A stretch of DNA of 64,000 nt from Candidatus Kaiserbacteria bacterium (GCA_016182485.1 JACPGH010000002.1:30592-94591), one strand, 5' to 3'; numbered from the stretch's first letter, positions 17,393-25,762 are shown. Translations and numbers: made by a program. The notes: generated by a model not told the origin, from the letters alone.

Positions 17393-18958
17393 CTAAGCCA
17401 TTATTTTCTGCAAGCACTGAATGTTTTCTCGCATTTCTTGGACTTTCTCCACTATCCGTTTCTGCTCAGCGAGAGGAGGGAGCGGCATCGGAATTGGGTA
17501 AACACTTATTCCTGAAATGACCGGTTGCGCGGAGCCTCGATGGGAGGATCTTAGATTTAAATAATTCAGAACGAGCAAAAAGAACTCCTTATCTAAAAAG
17601 TTTTCTGGATAACTAACTATAAATGCATTGTCAGTTACCCACGCGTCAGATTCTGTAATATAAGCAGTGCCGCAAAGAGCGCCCACACGCCCTATAACAA
17701 TCGTTCCCCTTGCTGCGTTAGAGGATGAGTGACGACCTGCTATGCCATTCCCTCCATAGACGAGATATGGTCCTTCAATGGCCTCGCTAACTTTCAGGGA
17801 ATCGCCTGAGGATATGTTCATAACATCTCCAAGGCGAACCCACCTCCACGAAGCTGGGATATTAAATGGCGTGTCTGATGCACTAACAGGAGGAAGAAGT
17901 TTTGTTGTTTTGCGTTTCCGACCGGTGCTTAAGGTCTTTAAGCGCTCTTCTCGAATCTTAAGTAGTAGCTCCTCAGCTGTACCTTCCTTGGCATTTTGCA
18001 GGACCAGCTTGCCAGACACAGCAAGTGTGAGAACTGCGTTCTCGAGTTCTTTGATATCCGATGGTGATTTTACCAACTCAAATAGATACTGAAGAGGCAG
18101 TTTACTGTTGCCATCCCTGAGATCTCTCATCGCACTTCGTGTAAGACGTGTACGTACTGCGTCTCGTTCTTTCTTTTTCGCCTCTAGCTCGTCAAGGCTG
18201 CGCATTACGTCCTTGATCTTATCCACCATTCGATCCTGCTCACCAGAAGGCGGTAGAGGTATCTCAATCAGAGGCAATGTGTCGCCATTAAGCGTACGCC
18301 CCTTAATGGCATTCGACGTTCTTCCGGTTAAATCTAGCGCCGGTAATATATGAAATAAATAGTCTCGTAGAGTTTGGTCAGGACTTATGAACGCTGCAAT
18401 CGCCTCGTTATGACACGCGTCCATCTCTAAAATAGACATCTTACCGATGGTCAGCTTAAAACTAAAAAGCAGGGACCCCAGCGGGGCTTTATAACCACGG
18501 AATACTTCCTCCAAAGCAAGTTCGTTAATGGATTCTTTCGTGGAGTGAATTGTGCTGCCATTTATCAAGTCGGAAATGGAAACCCAAGGAGTGTCTGCGG
18601 CTGACCAATACTTGGATTCAACGCGCGGCGGTGTTTTCCCCACGCGAAACTCGACGATGTCACCAAGTCGAACCCATTTCCAAGAAACCGGGACCTCAAA
18701 TGGTACCTCTGTCTGATCGACAGGTAATAAAGATTCTTTTCTGCGTCTTCGACCATTCTCGGCAACACCCCGCTGCAATCGTTCACTCTGAATCTTCGCA
18801 TAGAGCTCTTCTCCCGTGCCTTCCTTCGGGTCGTGCGGAACTAGCCGTCCAGAGACGGCAAGGGTGAGGACTGCTTTACGAAGACGCTCTATGCCGTCAG
18901 GCAACTCTAGAAAGTCATCTAGGTTTGCGACGATTGTACGTACATCATTTAGTTCCAT
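17393..18958 (-). CDS. hsdS: Type I restriction-modification specificity subunit HsdS
   Basis: DNA-recognition subunit of a type I R-M complex. 521 residues with two target-recognition domains, each opening with the W-W/V-RLGD pattern (WKWVRLGDIVEF and WRWVRLGDVMNI), and conserved helical spacers ending PLPPSGEQDRMVDKI and PLPPLAEQKRIVEKV. The two halves therefore read a bipartite site. The start chosen is MELNDVRT at 18956-18958, overlapping the hsdM stop by 14 nt; a longer upstream reading is only antisense-like sequence within hsdM. Confidence 0.92.
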   Translation of the reverse strand: MELNDVRTIVANLDDFLELPDGIERLRKAVLTLAVSGRLVPHDPKEGTGEELYAKIQSERLQRGVAENGRRRRKESLLPVDQTEVPFEVPVSWKWVRLGDIVEFRVGKTPPRVESKYWSAADTPWVSISDLINGSTIHSTKESINELALEEVFRGYKAPLGSLLFSFKLTIGKMSILEMDACHNEAIAAFISPDQTLRDYLFHILPALDLTGRTSNAIKGRTLNGDTLPLIEIPLPPSGEQDRMVDKIKDVMRSLDELEAKKKERDAVRTRLTRSAMRDLRDGNSKLPLQYLFELVKSPSDIKELENAVLTLAVSGKLVLQNAKEGTAEELLLKIREERLKTLSTGRKRKTTKLLPPVSASDTPFNIPASWRWVRLGDVMNISSGDSLKVSEAIEGPYLVYGGNGIAGRHSSSNAARGTIVIGRVGALCGTAYITESDAWVTDNAFIVSYPENFLDKEFFLLVLNYLNLRSSHRGSAQPVISGISVYPIPMPLPPLAEQKRIVEKVQEMRENIQCLQKIMA

Positions 18959-20390
18959 TGTGCGAGAGGGCGCCCTCCAAAAGCGCTCTGATTTTATCCA
19001 GTGCTTTCTTGGTTTCCTCCTGCTTGGTGCGATAGGTAGCAAGAAGCTCTTCAGGGGATTCGACCAATTCCTTCGGGGCACGAGGATTTTTAATATCAAG
19101 GTTGTAGTTCCTTGCCCGGATCTCGTCGATGGATACTTTCCACGCCTGTCCGTTTTCTTCGCGATTGTTCCACCACACCTTTTCCGGCGCGAACTCATCA
19201 ACGCTCATAGGATTCGTCATCGAGTAAGCCTTCTGTCCTTTCGGCAGCGGATGCTCGTAGTACCAGATCTCTTTGGTCGGCTCGCCCTTGGTAAAGAAGA
19301 GGAGATTCGTGGCTATACTGGTGTAAGGAGCGAAAACGCTCTTGGGTAAGCGTACGATGGTATGCAAATTACACTCCTCGAGGAGCATCTTCTTGAGTGC
19401 GGTTTTCATTCCTTCGCCAAAGAGAGTGCCGTCGGGTAGAACAACGCCGCAGCGGCCGTACTTCTTGAGCAATCGTACGATAAGCACGAGAAAGAGATCT
19501 GCTGTCTCTCGCGTTTGAAACTCGGTCGGGAAGTTCTTCTCGACGCCCGGCTCCTCTGTGCCGCCGAAGGGAGGATTGGTAACTATGCAGTCGATGCGGT
19601 CAGCGTCTGTATAGTCGCGCAGCGGCTTCTCGAGCATATTGCCGCGGCGCATTGTGACTGGCTCCTCAATGCCGTGGAGCATCATATTCGTGATGAGGAG
19701 CATATACGGGAGCGGCTTCTTCTCCACGCCGTGAATGCTTTGCTGGATTTTCGCTTCGTCTTTGACGGTCTTTACTTGTTTACGGAGGTGCTCAAGCGAG
19801 TTTACGAGGAATCCGCCGGTGCCGGCTGCCGGGTCAAACACCGATTCGCCAACCTTCGGGTCAATCATCTCAACAATGAATTGGGTAACGGCGCGAGGCG
19901 TATATAGCTCGCCGTAGTTCTTTGCGCTCTGAAGGCTCTTAAGAAGACGCTCATAGACCTCGTTGAAAGCGTGCCGATCCTTTGAGGTATTGAAGTCGAT
20001 CTCGTTCACCTTGTTGATGACTTGCTTCAGTAGCGTTCCCTTGCGCATAAAGTTGTTCACGTCTTGGAACGCCATACGCGTAAGCTCTGTACGCTGATTA
20101 CCATTAGTCGGTAGTGCACGCAGAGCAGGAATTAGGTCTCCGTTTACGAAAGCAACCAACTGCTCACCGGTCAGCCCATCAAGCGGAGCGGCCCACGTGC
20201 GCCACTGATACTCTTTCGGCAGTGTTGGTGTATATTTTTCCTTCCGTATCTCCAGAGCCCTATCTTCGTCGTCAAGGATCTTCAAATAGATGAGCCAAAC
20301 GAGTTGCGAGAGGCGTTGCGCATCTCCGTCTACGCCGATGTCTTGGCGCATTATGTCCTGTATGGCTTTGATGGTAGCGGGGGTGAACAT
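18945..20390 (-). CDS. hsdM: Type I restriction-modification methyltransferase HsdM
   Basis: N6-adenine DNA methyltransferase subunit, 481 residues. N-terminal HsdM helical domain (LSQLVWLIYLKILDD), AdoMet motif I in VFDPAAGTGGFLVN and catalytic motif IV NPPF (CIVTNPPFGGTEEPG), followed by YTPRAV upstream in the usual type I order. Complete and unbroken. Transcribed with hsdR upstream and hsdS downstream. Confidence 0.95.
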   Translation of the reverse strand: MFTPATIKAIQDIMRQDIGVDGDAQRLSQLVWLIYLKILDDEDRALEIRKEKYTPTLPKEYQWRTWAAPLDGLTGEQLVAFVNGDLIPALRALPTNGNQRTELTRMAFQDVNNFMRKGTLLKQVINKVNEIDFNTSKDRHAFNEVYERLLKSLQSAKNYGELYTPRAVTQFIVEMIDPKVGESVFDPAAGTGGFLVNSLEHLRKQVKTVKDEAKIQQSIHGVEKKPLPYMLLITNMMLHGIEEPVTMRRGNMLEKPLRDYTDADRIDCIVTNPPFGGTEEPGVEKNFPTEFQTRETADLFLVLIVRLLKKYGRCGVVLPDGTLFGEGMKTALKKMLLEECNLHTIVRLPKSVFAPYTSIATNLLFFTKGEPTKEIWYYEHPLPKGQKAYSMTNPMSVDEFAPEKVWWNNREENGQAWKVSIDEIRARNYNLDIKNPRAPKELVESPEELLATYRTKQEETKKALDKIRALLEGALSHNGTK

Positions 20391-20393
20391 ACG

Positions 20394-20543
20394 TTAGACG
20401 ATATAGACATTATCGAGGAGTTCATCCAGCATCCGGAGATATTCATCCTTACCGCCAAAAAGAGAGACGAGTTCGTAATCCGTACCGAGAGAACGAATCG
20501 GCTCGAGAGTAAGAACACGTACGCTTTCAATATCCTTGAGAGG
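20394..20543 (-). pseudogene. Out-of-frame remnant of the HsdR C-terminus
   Basis: 49 codons from a TAG to a TAA, without a start codon, between hsdR and hsdM. The translation (LTLEPIRSLGTDYELVSLFG, then GKDEYLRMLDELLDNVYIV) resembles the extreme C-terminus of type I R subunits (P-P-F...G-P-E-I...FGG..YL..L..L). It overlaps the hsdR stop in another frame. It is best explained as the tail of hsdR left behind by an internal deletion that also shifted the frame. Confidence 0.55.
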
Positions 20544-22734
20544 CTACGTGCATAATGAGGTCGAACAGATCGAACTCACCACCTACTTGTTTCTGGAGCT
20601 CCTCAAGGGGGATTCCCGTGGCGTCGAGCTGGTCGATGATAGCTTGCCTGCGTTCGGCGGACTGCCAAGCCGTAAAGAAGCTCTCGAGGGTCGGATAGTG
20701 ATTGAGAATATTCTTGCGCGTGAAGTCGGTCAGGGATTCGGTTATGAGCTTGCCGTCGGCACCCAAATACTGCACCTGTTCCTTTACGATGGCATAGGGA
20801 ACGCCGCTTATCGTATATACCGGCGGCCGCCCGATAGGACCTCCTTCTCCGGGACCTGTGATGATCACATCCACGAGCTCGTCTTCCTTTTCTTTTACTT
20901 CGATTGGCTCATCTGTCGGATCTAGCTCTTTCAACACACAGTCGATGTCGTCGTTCTCTCCCACTTCAAACACGCGCTCAGGCACTCCGTCGAATCCGGG
21001 GTCAGCGAAAAGTTTCGTTACGCCCTGAAAATCCATTACCGTGAACCACATTTTGCCTTTATCCTCGCGCACGCGCGTGCCGCGGCCGATGATCTGCTTG
21101 AACTCGGTCATACTCTCAATCGGCTTGTCCAAGACGACGAGCTTGCAGGTTTGTGCATCCACGCCAGTCGAAAGAAGTTGCGAGGTCGTCGCGATTGTCG
21201 GGAAGCGCTCTTCCGGGTCAATGAAGCGGTCAAGCTGATTCTTGCCCTCCTCGTCGTCTCCGGTGATGCGCATTACGTAGCGCACGTTCTCCCGAGCGCG
21301 GTCGCCGCCCGCGTTCACGAGCGCAGAGCGCATTCGCTCGGCGTGTTCGGTGGTACGACAGAAGACGATAGTCTTTGCGAACGGATCGTCAATCGCGTCC
21401 AAGTACTCGATTATCTTCTTGGCTACCAGCTCATCGCGCTGCGGGAAAATGACCGACTTGTTCACATCGCGAAGCTCATAAATGCGGTCTTCTACAGCAT
21501 TCCCTTTATCATCCAGCGTCCCCGGAGAAGGTCGCCATCCGGTAATGTCGTTATCAAGAAGCACACGGAGCACCTTATAGGGAGCAAGGAATCCATCGTC
21601 AATCCCTTGTTTCAATGAGTATGTGTAAATGGAATCTCCGAAATAATGAGTGGTACTGGTGTCAGTCGTCTCTTTCGGGGTCGCGGTCAGACCGAGGTGA
21701 GCTGCGCTCGTGAAGTGTTCAAGCACCTCGTGCCACTCACTATCAAGTGAGGCACTGCCGCGATGGCATTCATCTACAATAATGAGGTCGAAGAAGTCGG
21801 CGGGAAGTCTCTTATAAAGCTTATCCGGTTCTGTTGGTCCGCTCATAGCCTGATACAGACCGAGGAATATCTGATGCGACATCAGCTTGCCTAGATCGTC
21901 GAAGTCGGAGCGAGATATTTTTGTAAGCGCCTCACCGAAATGCTTCAGATCATTTATACGAGCCTGATCAACAAGGATGTTGCGGTCTGCGAGAAAGAGG
22001 ACGCGCTTTGCGTTTCCAGACTTCCACAAGCGCCACATAATCTGAGCTGCGGTGTAGGTCTTACCCGTGCCCGTGGCCATAACGAGTAGAAGGCGTCTGC
22101 CGCCACGCGCGAAAGCTTCAACAGCTCGGTCAACGGCGATGCGCTGGTAGTAGCGAGCAAGTTTTATCCCGTCGCCATAGTATTCAGTCTCGACCGCTGA
22201 ACGTACGGCCGTATTGTCGCCCTTCCACGCGAGATACCGCGCGTGAAGCTCTGCTGGTGCTGGGAAAGAATCAAGCTCGATCTTCTGTTCTGTCGAGGCA
22301 GATTGCCCTGTGCGATCGTGAAAGAGGAACGCTTCGCCGTTCGTTGAAAATACAAAAGGCACCTCAAGTGCCGCAGCATAGCCAAGTGCCTGCTGCATAC
22401 CCGCGCCGAGCGGTTTGCCGATGTGTTTCGCTTCCACTACGGCGAGAGGCATATTCGGCCGGTGTTCAAGCAGAAAATCGACCTTCTTCCGGTCCCCGCG
22501 CTTTACTGTTTTTCCGCTAACGTGAATACGCCCCTCTGTATAGGCGTACTCTTCCCGTATCTGAGTGTCAGCCCATCCCGAACGCACGATCGCCGGCCTA
22601 ATCAGGCGATTCCGTGTTTCTTCCTCGTTTGCGGGTTCTGTGGGCAAGATAAGGCGTATTTTCCCACATTTTTCGTCTTCATTCAATGCTAATAAAAGCG
22701 TACTCCGAAATGTCCTAAGCAGCGATTCTGACAT
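20527..22734 (-). CDS. hsdR: Type I restriction enzyme HsdR, C-terminally damaged
   Basis: DNA-translocating, cleaving subunit, 735 residues. N-terminal nuclease domain with KVDFLLEHRPNMPLAVVEAKH (D..E-x-K), then the SF2 motor: Walker A ATGTGKTYTA, DECHRGS, GLTATP, and motif VI QIIGRGTRVRED. The C-terminal EcoEI-type domain begins (DLFDLIMHVA) but stops at once. A plausible piece of the missing end is found out of frame immediately downstream (20394-20543). The motor and nuclease are intact, so cleavage may survive, but complex assembly through the C-terminal helical domain may not. Confidence 0.88.
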   Translation of the reverse strand: MSESLLRTFRSTLLLALNEDEKCGKIRLILPTEPANEEETRNRLIRPAIVRSGWADTQIREEYAYTEGRIHVSGKTVKRGDRKKVDFLLEHRPNMPLAVVEAKHIGKPLGAGMQQALGYAAALEVPFVFSTNGEAFLFHDRTGQSASTEQKIELDSFPAPAELHARYLAWKGDNTAVRSAVETEYYGDGIKLARYYQRIAVDRAVEAFARGGRRLLLVMATGTGKTYTAAQIMWRLWKSGNAKRVLFLADRNILVDQARINDLKHFGEALTKISRSDFDDLGKLMSHQIFLGLYQAMSGPTEPDKLYKRLPADFFDLIIVDECHRGSASLDSEWHEVLEHFTSAAHLGLTATPKETTDTSTTHYFGDSIYTYSLKQGIDDGFLAPYKVLRVLLDNDITGWRPSPGTLDDKGNAVEDRIYELRDVNKSVIFPQRDELVAKKIIEYLDAIDDPFAKTIVFCRTTEHAERMRSALVNAGGDRARENVRYVMRITGDDEEGKNQLDRFIDPEERFPTIATTSQLLSTGVDAQTCKLVVLDKPIESMTEFKQIIGRGTRVREDKGKMWFTVMDFQGVTKLFADPGFDGVPERVFEVGENDDIDCVLKELDPTDEPIEVKEKEDELVDVIITGPGEGGPIGRPPVYTISGVPYAIVKEQVQYLGADGKLITESLTDFTRKNILNHYPTLESFFTAWQSAERRQAIIDQLDATGIPLEELQKQVGGEFDLFDLIMHVASQGY

Positions 22735-22759
22735 CGCGAATCACGCGGAGCCATTTCGT

Positions 22760-22996
22760 CTATGCAACGCGTATTTCGAGATCTTTGATATGTCGTGCTT
22801 GGTCGTCAAGTTCAGGTCGGACAACCTGGTCTATGCGTTGATGCACTTCATGCACGGCTGTTTCCAACTTATCCATGCGGCCTTCAAGTCTATCAAACCG
22901 TTTATCAACCTCGTCGAACCGCTCGTTCATTGCCGAGAATCCGTCCGCTACCATACGCGCAAGGCTATCAATATCATTTTCTTGCTCCTTGGCCAT
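22760..22996 (-). CDS. Short coiled-coil protein
   Basis: 78 residues with a heptad-like run (MNERFDEVDKRFDRLEGRMD) predicted to form a coiled coil over most of the length. Small proteins of this type are common in CPR and phage-related regions; function unknown. The start is MAKEQEND at 22994-22996; the longer upstream reading overlaps the opposite-strand dockerin stub. It lies 26 nt before hsdR on the same strand. Confidence 0.6.
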   Translation of the reverse strand: MAKEQENDIDSLARMVADGFSAMNERFDEVDKRFDRLEGRMDKLETAVHEVHQRIDQVVRPELDDQARHIKDLEIRVA

Positions 22997-23005
22997 TGCC
23001 CATAG

Positions 23006-23209
23006 CTTACCACGACAACCACGACCACCCTCACCGAAGCGCAGAAAATATACGATACCAATACAGACAACCGCATCGACGTGCTCGACTTCAATGCGCT
23101 CATCGTGCATTGGGGCGAGACGGGGGCGAATGCCGTTGCCGACTTCGACAAAAACGGAGTCGTGGACGTGTTCGACTTCAATTCATTAATGGTGCACTGG
23201 ACCGCGTAA
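23006..23209 (+). pseudogene. 5'-truncated dockerin-domain gene stub
   Basis: Open frame of 67 codons bounded upstream by TAG and without a start codon. It begins with a poly-threonine linker (TTTTTT) and continues with two Ca-binding dockerin repeats: DTNTDNRIDVLDFNALIVHW and DFDKNGVVDVFDFNSLMVHW. The D-N-D-N-R-I-D and D-K-N-G-V-V-D loops are typical type I dockerin EF-hand-like motifs. The gene body is missing and the break falls 10 bp from the start of the divergent coiled-coil gene at the edge of the defence island. A cohesin-like gene follows 33 nt downstream. Confidence 0.7.
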
Positions 23210-23276
23210 CCCCGTTAGAAATATAAGATTACATAAACAACTATGAACACACAACCGAAAAAAATTTCTAACGGGG
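23210..23276. promoter_or_regulatory. Inverted repeat enclosing start of cohesin-like gene
   Basis: 13-bp perfect arms CCCCGTTAGAAAT (23210-23222) and ATTTCTAACGGGG (23264-23276) enclose a TATAAG hexamer and the ATG at 23243. As DNA it could be an operator; the right arm lies within codons 8-12. Confidence 0.5.
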
Positions 23277-24004
23277 TGAAAAAGATACTTCTTGCATCCG
23301 CATTACTCGCAGCTCTCGTCCCTGTCGCCGCATTCGCTTCATCTATAACGCTTGCACCCGCGTCGGTTGCGACAACTGAAGGCAAGTCCTTTAGCGTCGC
23401 GGTCGCCGTAGATCCAGCTTCGGGGAAGGCGTACACGGCGCGCGCGAATCTCTCCTTCGACCCGTCGGCAGTAACTCTCGTCGGCTTTTCCTTCGCGCCG
23501 AAATGGATGCAGCTGCCTCAGGAAGGTTATGACCTCGAAGATAATGCCGGAGGCAAGCTCGCGAAGACGGGCGGCTATCCCGGAGGCATTACGACAGCCA
23601 CAGTCCTTGGCACGGCTACGTTCCGCGCCAAGACCACTGGCGTTACGACCATCTCGGCAACGGGGGATTCGCTCATCCTAGATGCCAGCAATCAAAACGC
23701 GGTTTCCGGAGCGCAAGGCTCGGTGCGGGTTTCTATAGCGGCCGTGCCGGTCGCGCCGCAGCCCGCAGCGTCTACAGAAACCGCGCCCATTGTCTCGACT
23801 GCCGAAGCGGTGCCCGCCACCACGACGCTCGATCTGGCAGAAGCAGTCACCGAAGCTGGCACCGCAGTAGCGCTCTCGCCGCTCGATTCCTTTCTCACTC
23901 TCGGCACGGGCAGCGCCGCAGTCGCCTCGCTCGTAACGCTTATCGTCCTTCTCGTCGTTGGCGCTGGCATCTGGCTCTGGCGCCGCGAACGGGCTCGGTA
24001 TTAA
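23243..24004 (+). CDS. Cohesin-like domain surface protein
   Basis: 253 residues. Signal peptide (about 12-32, ending AFAS). A cohesin/BACON-like beta domain follows (SITLAPASVATTEGKSFSV, ARANLSFDPSAVTLVGF, GTATFRAKTTGVTTISATGD), then an Ala/Thr/Pro linker and a C-terminal membrane helix with basic tail (LIVLLVVGAGIWLW, RRERARY). The AxxxxxFDP and GTxTFRA patterns are those of cohesin domains, which bind dockerins. Being directly behind a dockerin stub supports the assignment. It probably displays a binding domain on the outer face of the membrane. Confidence 0.7.
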   Translation: MNTQPKKISNGVKKILLASALLAALVPVAAFASSITLAPASVATTEGKSFSVAVAVDPASGKAYTARANLSFDPSAVTLVGFSFAPKWMQLPQEGYDLEDNAGGKLAKTGGYPGGITTATVLGTATFRAKTTGVTTISATGDSLILDASNQNAVSGAQGSVRVSIAAVPVAPQPAASTETAPIVSTAEAVPATTTLDLAEAVTEAGTAVALSPLDSFLTLGTGSAAVASLVTLIVLLVVGAGIWLWRRERARY

Positions 24005-24023
24005 TTTCGACCTCCGTCGCTCT

Positions 24024-24087
24024 TGTGAAGGTCAGACCTTCACAAGCTGTGAATCTGCAATGTCTTCTGTGAAGGTCAGACCTTCAC
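24024..24087. repeat. Paired-palindrome intergenic element, copy 2
   Basis: Palindromes TGTGAAGGTC-A-GACCTTCACA at 24024-24044 and 24068-24087 (last base changed), separated by a spacer starting AGCTGTGAATCTGCAATG. The spacer is identical to that of copy 3 at 24794-24858. Confidence 0.9.
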
Positions 24088-24105
24088 GACAAGGGGCCGT
24101 GTATC

Positions 24106-24134
24106 TTGACAAGCTTTATTAATTAGTATATATA
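24106..24134 (+). promoter_or_regulatory. Consensus sigma-70 promoter
   Basis: TTGACA (24106-24111), 17-bp spacer, TATATA (24129-24134), followed by a leader of about 40 nt and an AGGAGG site for the gene at 24180. Confidence 0.8.
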
Positions 24135-24179
24135 CCAGACCAGAGTGCGATCGTACAACCTCAATGCAAGGAGGCCATC

Positions 24180-24677
24180 ATGCTGCCATGGATCCAGCAG
24201 TTGAACGAGCGGATGAAGCAGGTCGACACGAGGCCTCTCCTCGAGCAGCTGGAGCTTGGAGCCAAGCTCCAGCCTCATGAGCACATCGTCGGAAAGCTTT
24301 CCGATGAGATGCTCCGGCTCTTCGGCGTCGTCCTCGCGCAGGGGATGGAGATGATTAGCCACATGGGGCGCTGCGCGGATCTGTTCGACCGGCTCCCGGA
24401 GATGGAGTCGGAACTCGAGATCGAGGCGAGGATAAGGCCCCTCATGTCGGAGGGCGCGGAGCTCTCCCGACGGCTACAGCTCACCGAGGACCTGTTCTGG
24501 GCGTCGATCATATTCGAGTTCCCCGAGGCCGCGAACAGGAATCGCGGGATTCGGGCGGGCGGGCGGGTCGTCGTCTGGGAGACCGAAGCCGACCCGCGGC
24601 GGATGCGCCAGCAGATGGCCGCAGGCGAGCTTGCGGCCATCATAAGCAAGCTGGAGCAAATCCACCTCCGCAACTAG
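24180..24677 (+). CDS. Helical hypothetical protein
   Basis: Not recognised. 165 residues, mostly charged helices (LPEMESELEIEARIRPLMSE), no membrane segment or cysteine pair. It reads well as a protein, and its expression signals are complete: consensus promoter, AGGAGG 7 nt before the ATG, and a hairpin-T terminator directly after the stop. The opposite strand also has an open frame but with no such signals. It is one of the scattered Shine-Dalgarno single-gene units in this window. Confidence 0.65.
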   Translation: MLPWIQQLNERMKQVDTRPLLEQLELGAKLQPHEHIVGKLSDEMLRLFGVVLAQGMEMISHMGRCADLFDRLPEMESELEIEARIRPLMSEGAELSRRLQLTEDLFWASIIFEFPEAANRNRGIRAGGRVVVWETEADPRRMRQQMAAGELAAIISKLEQIHLRN

Positions 24678-24684
24678 GGCTGGC

Positions 24685-24721
24685 GGGCGCCGAACCCTTC
24701 TGGGTCGGCGCCCGGTTTTTC
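24685..24721 (+). terminator. Intrinsic terminator
   Basis: GGGCGCCGAACCC / GGGTCGGCGCCC hairpin with a TTC loop followed by a T5 run, 8 nt after the stop of the 165-residue gene. Confidence 0.85.
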
Positions 24722-24747
24722 TACCTTCTCTAATTCGAGCGCGGTGC
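24721..24747. repeat. Direct repeat, copy A (partner at 25763-25787)
   Basis: CTACCTTCTCTAATTCG followed by (AG)CGCGGTGC. The same sequence minus AG recurs at 25763-25787, so the two copies flank the M50 protease gene and one paired-palindrome element. Confidence 0.7.
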
Positions 24748-24793
24748 CCGTCCGTAGCTACAAGCGGAGGAGGGAATAGGCGAATAAGTCCGT

Positions 24794-24858
24794 TGTGAAG
24801 GTCTGACCTTCACAAGCTGTGAATCTGCAATGTCTTCTGTGAAGGTCAGACCTTCACA
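24794..24858. repeat. Paired-palindrome intergenic element, copy 3
   Basis: Palindromes at 24794-24814 and 24838-24858, the first centred on T and the second on A. The 23-bp spacer matches copy 2. The upstream flank GAATAGGCGAA is also found before copy 4 at 27871. Confidence 0.9.
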
Positions 24859-24942
24859 ATGCGGTCGTCGCCCAAGTTAGGCATCCGATGTTTATTAAAA
24901 GGTAGCGCTCAAGCATGGACATATAACTACAACGGGCCGCTC

Positions 24943-25587
24943 CTAGACAAGGAGACGGCCCATGTAATTCACCGCAGACCATAGCCAGACTGAAGACATC
25001 TTCTCGGCGAACTGCAAAGGATTGAAGACGATGTCTCTGGGGAAGGCTGCGTACGTCACCGCGAGCGACAGAGCAATCAGAGTCACATACGCGGCAAGTA
25101 TCGCTGACCGACCGCGTCGATTGAGACGGGATATGCGCGCGGGCGTTCTGATCGCGCGCACCACTTTGTATCCGTCGTGTGACCCTACCGGGATGAGGTT
25201 AATAAGCGCGCCAAGTGCTTCAAGCGGAGCGCCGAACAGAATCACCTCATCGCCGGTTACGGTTCCCGTGGCGAACAGACCGATCCCGTAAAGAAGTTGG
25301 TACGTCGGCCCCGTCAGGCTGATGAAGCTGCCAACCCACCAATTCATTATCCTCGCTCGGTACATACACCAGCCAGCGAACCATGGGAACAAGTAGATGC
25401 CGCGCACCGGGACTCCGTGCCATCGTGCCGCATGAGCATGGCCGAGCTCGTGTACCGCCAAACCAATAAAGAGAATGGCGGAAAGCCGGGGACTGAAAAT
25501 GCTCATGTAAGCAAGTAAGCAGAGCAGGGCGAGGCACGTCTTGCCGAACGGCACTCTATCGGCCAAGTTTGAAAGAGCTGCTTTCAA
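24943..25587 (-). CDS. M50-family membrane metalloprotease-like protein
   Basis: Integral-membrane zinc metallopeptidase relative (site-2 protease/SpoIVFB fold), 214 residues with about five hydrophobic helices. HELGH at 46-50 supplies two zinc ligands and the catalytic glutamate. The third-ligand segment is NLIPVGSHDGYKV (usual N-x-x-P-x-x-x-x-D-G). No PDZ or CBS domain. The start is TTG at 25585-25587, with AGGAGG about 6 nt upstream and a consensus promoter. A GC hairpin overlapping the stop (24933-24962) may terminate it. Substrate unknown; S2P-type proteases usually cut membrane-bound regulators. Confidence 0.8.
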   Translation of the reverse strand: MKAALSNLADRVPFGKTCLALLCLLAYMSIFSPRLSAILFIGLAVHELGHAHAARWHGVPVRGIYLFPWFAGWCMYRARIMNWWVGSFISLTGPTYQLLYGIGLFATGTVTGDEVILFGAPLEALGALINLIPVGSHDGYKVVRAIRTPARISRLNRRGRSAILAAYVTLIALSLAVTYAAFPRDIVFNPLQFAEKMSSVWLWSAVNYMGRLLV

Positions 25588-25623
25588 GTCTGCCCTCCTG
25601 GGGCGGCTGATTTACTGTTATCC

Positions 25624-25652
25624 ATCATACATGATATGACGTCACTTGTCAA
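25624..25652 (-). promoter_or_regulatory. Consensus sigma-70 promoter for M50 gene
   Basis: On the minus strand, TTGACA (25647-25652), 17-bp spacer, TATGAT (25624-25629). The spacer contains TGACGTCA, a perfect 8-bp palindrome that could be an operator. Confidence 0.8.
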
Positions 25653-25762
25653 TATCATACGAACCCGCCCTCCGAGCTTCGATCTTGCGGGAGCGATGAC
25701 GACGGCGAGATTTACCGAGACGAAAAAGAAGGTATTTAGGGACTTACGATGTCCCTAATTCG

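Noticed and set aside
18959..19201. N-terminal extension of HsdS
   Set aside because: The extra residues come from reading hsdM in another frame; HsdS similarity starts at MELNDVRT.
24275..24673. Minus-strand frame opposite the 165-residue gene
   Set aside because: No promoter or ribosome site; the plus-strand gene has promoter, AGGAGG and terminator.
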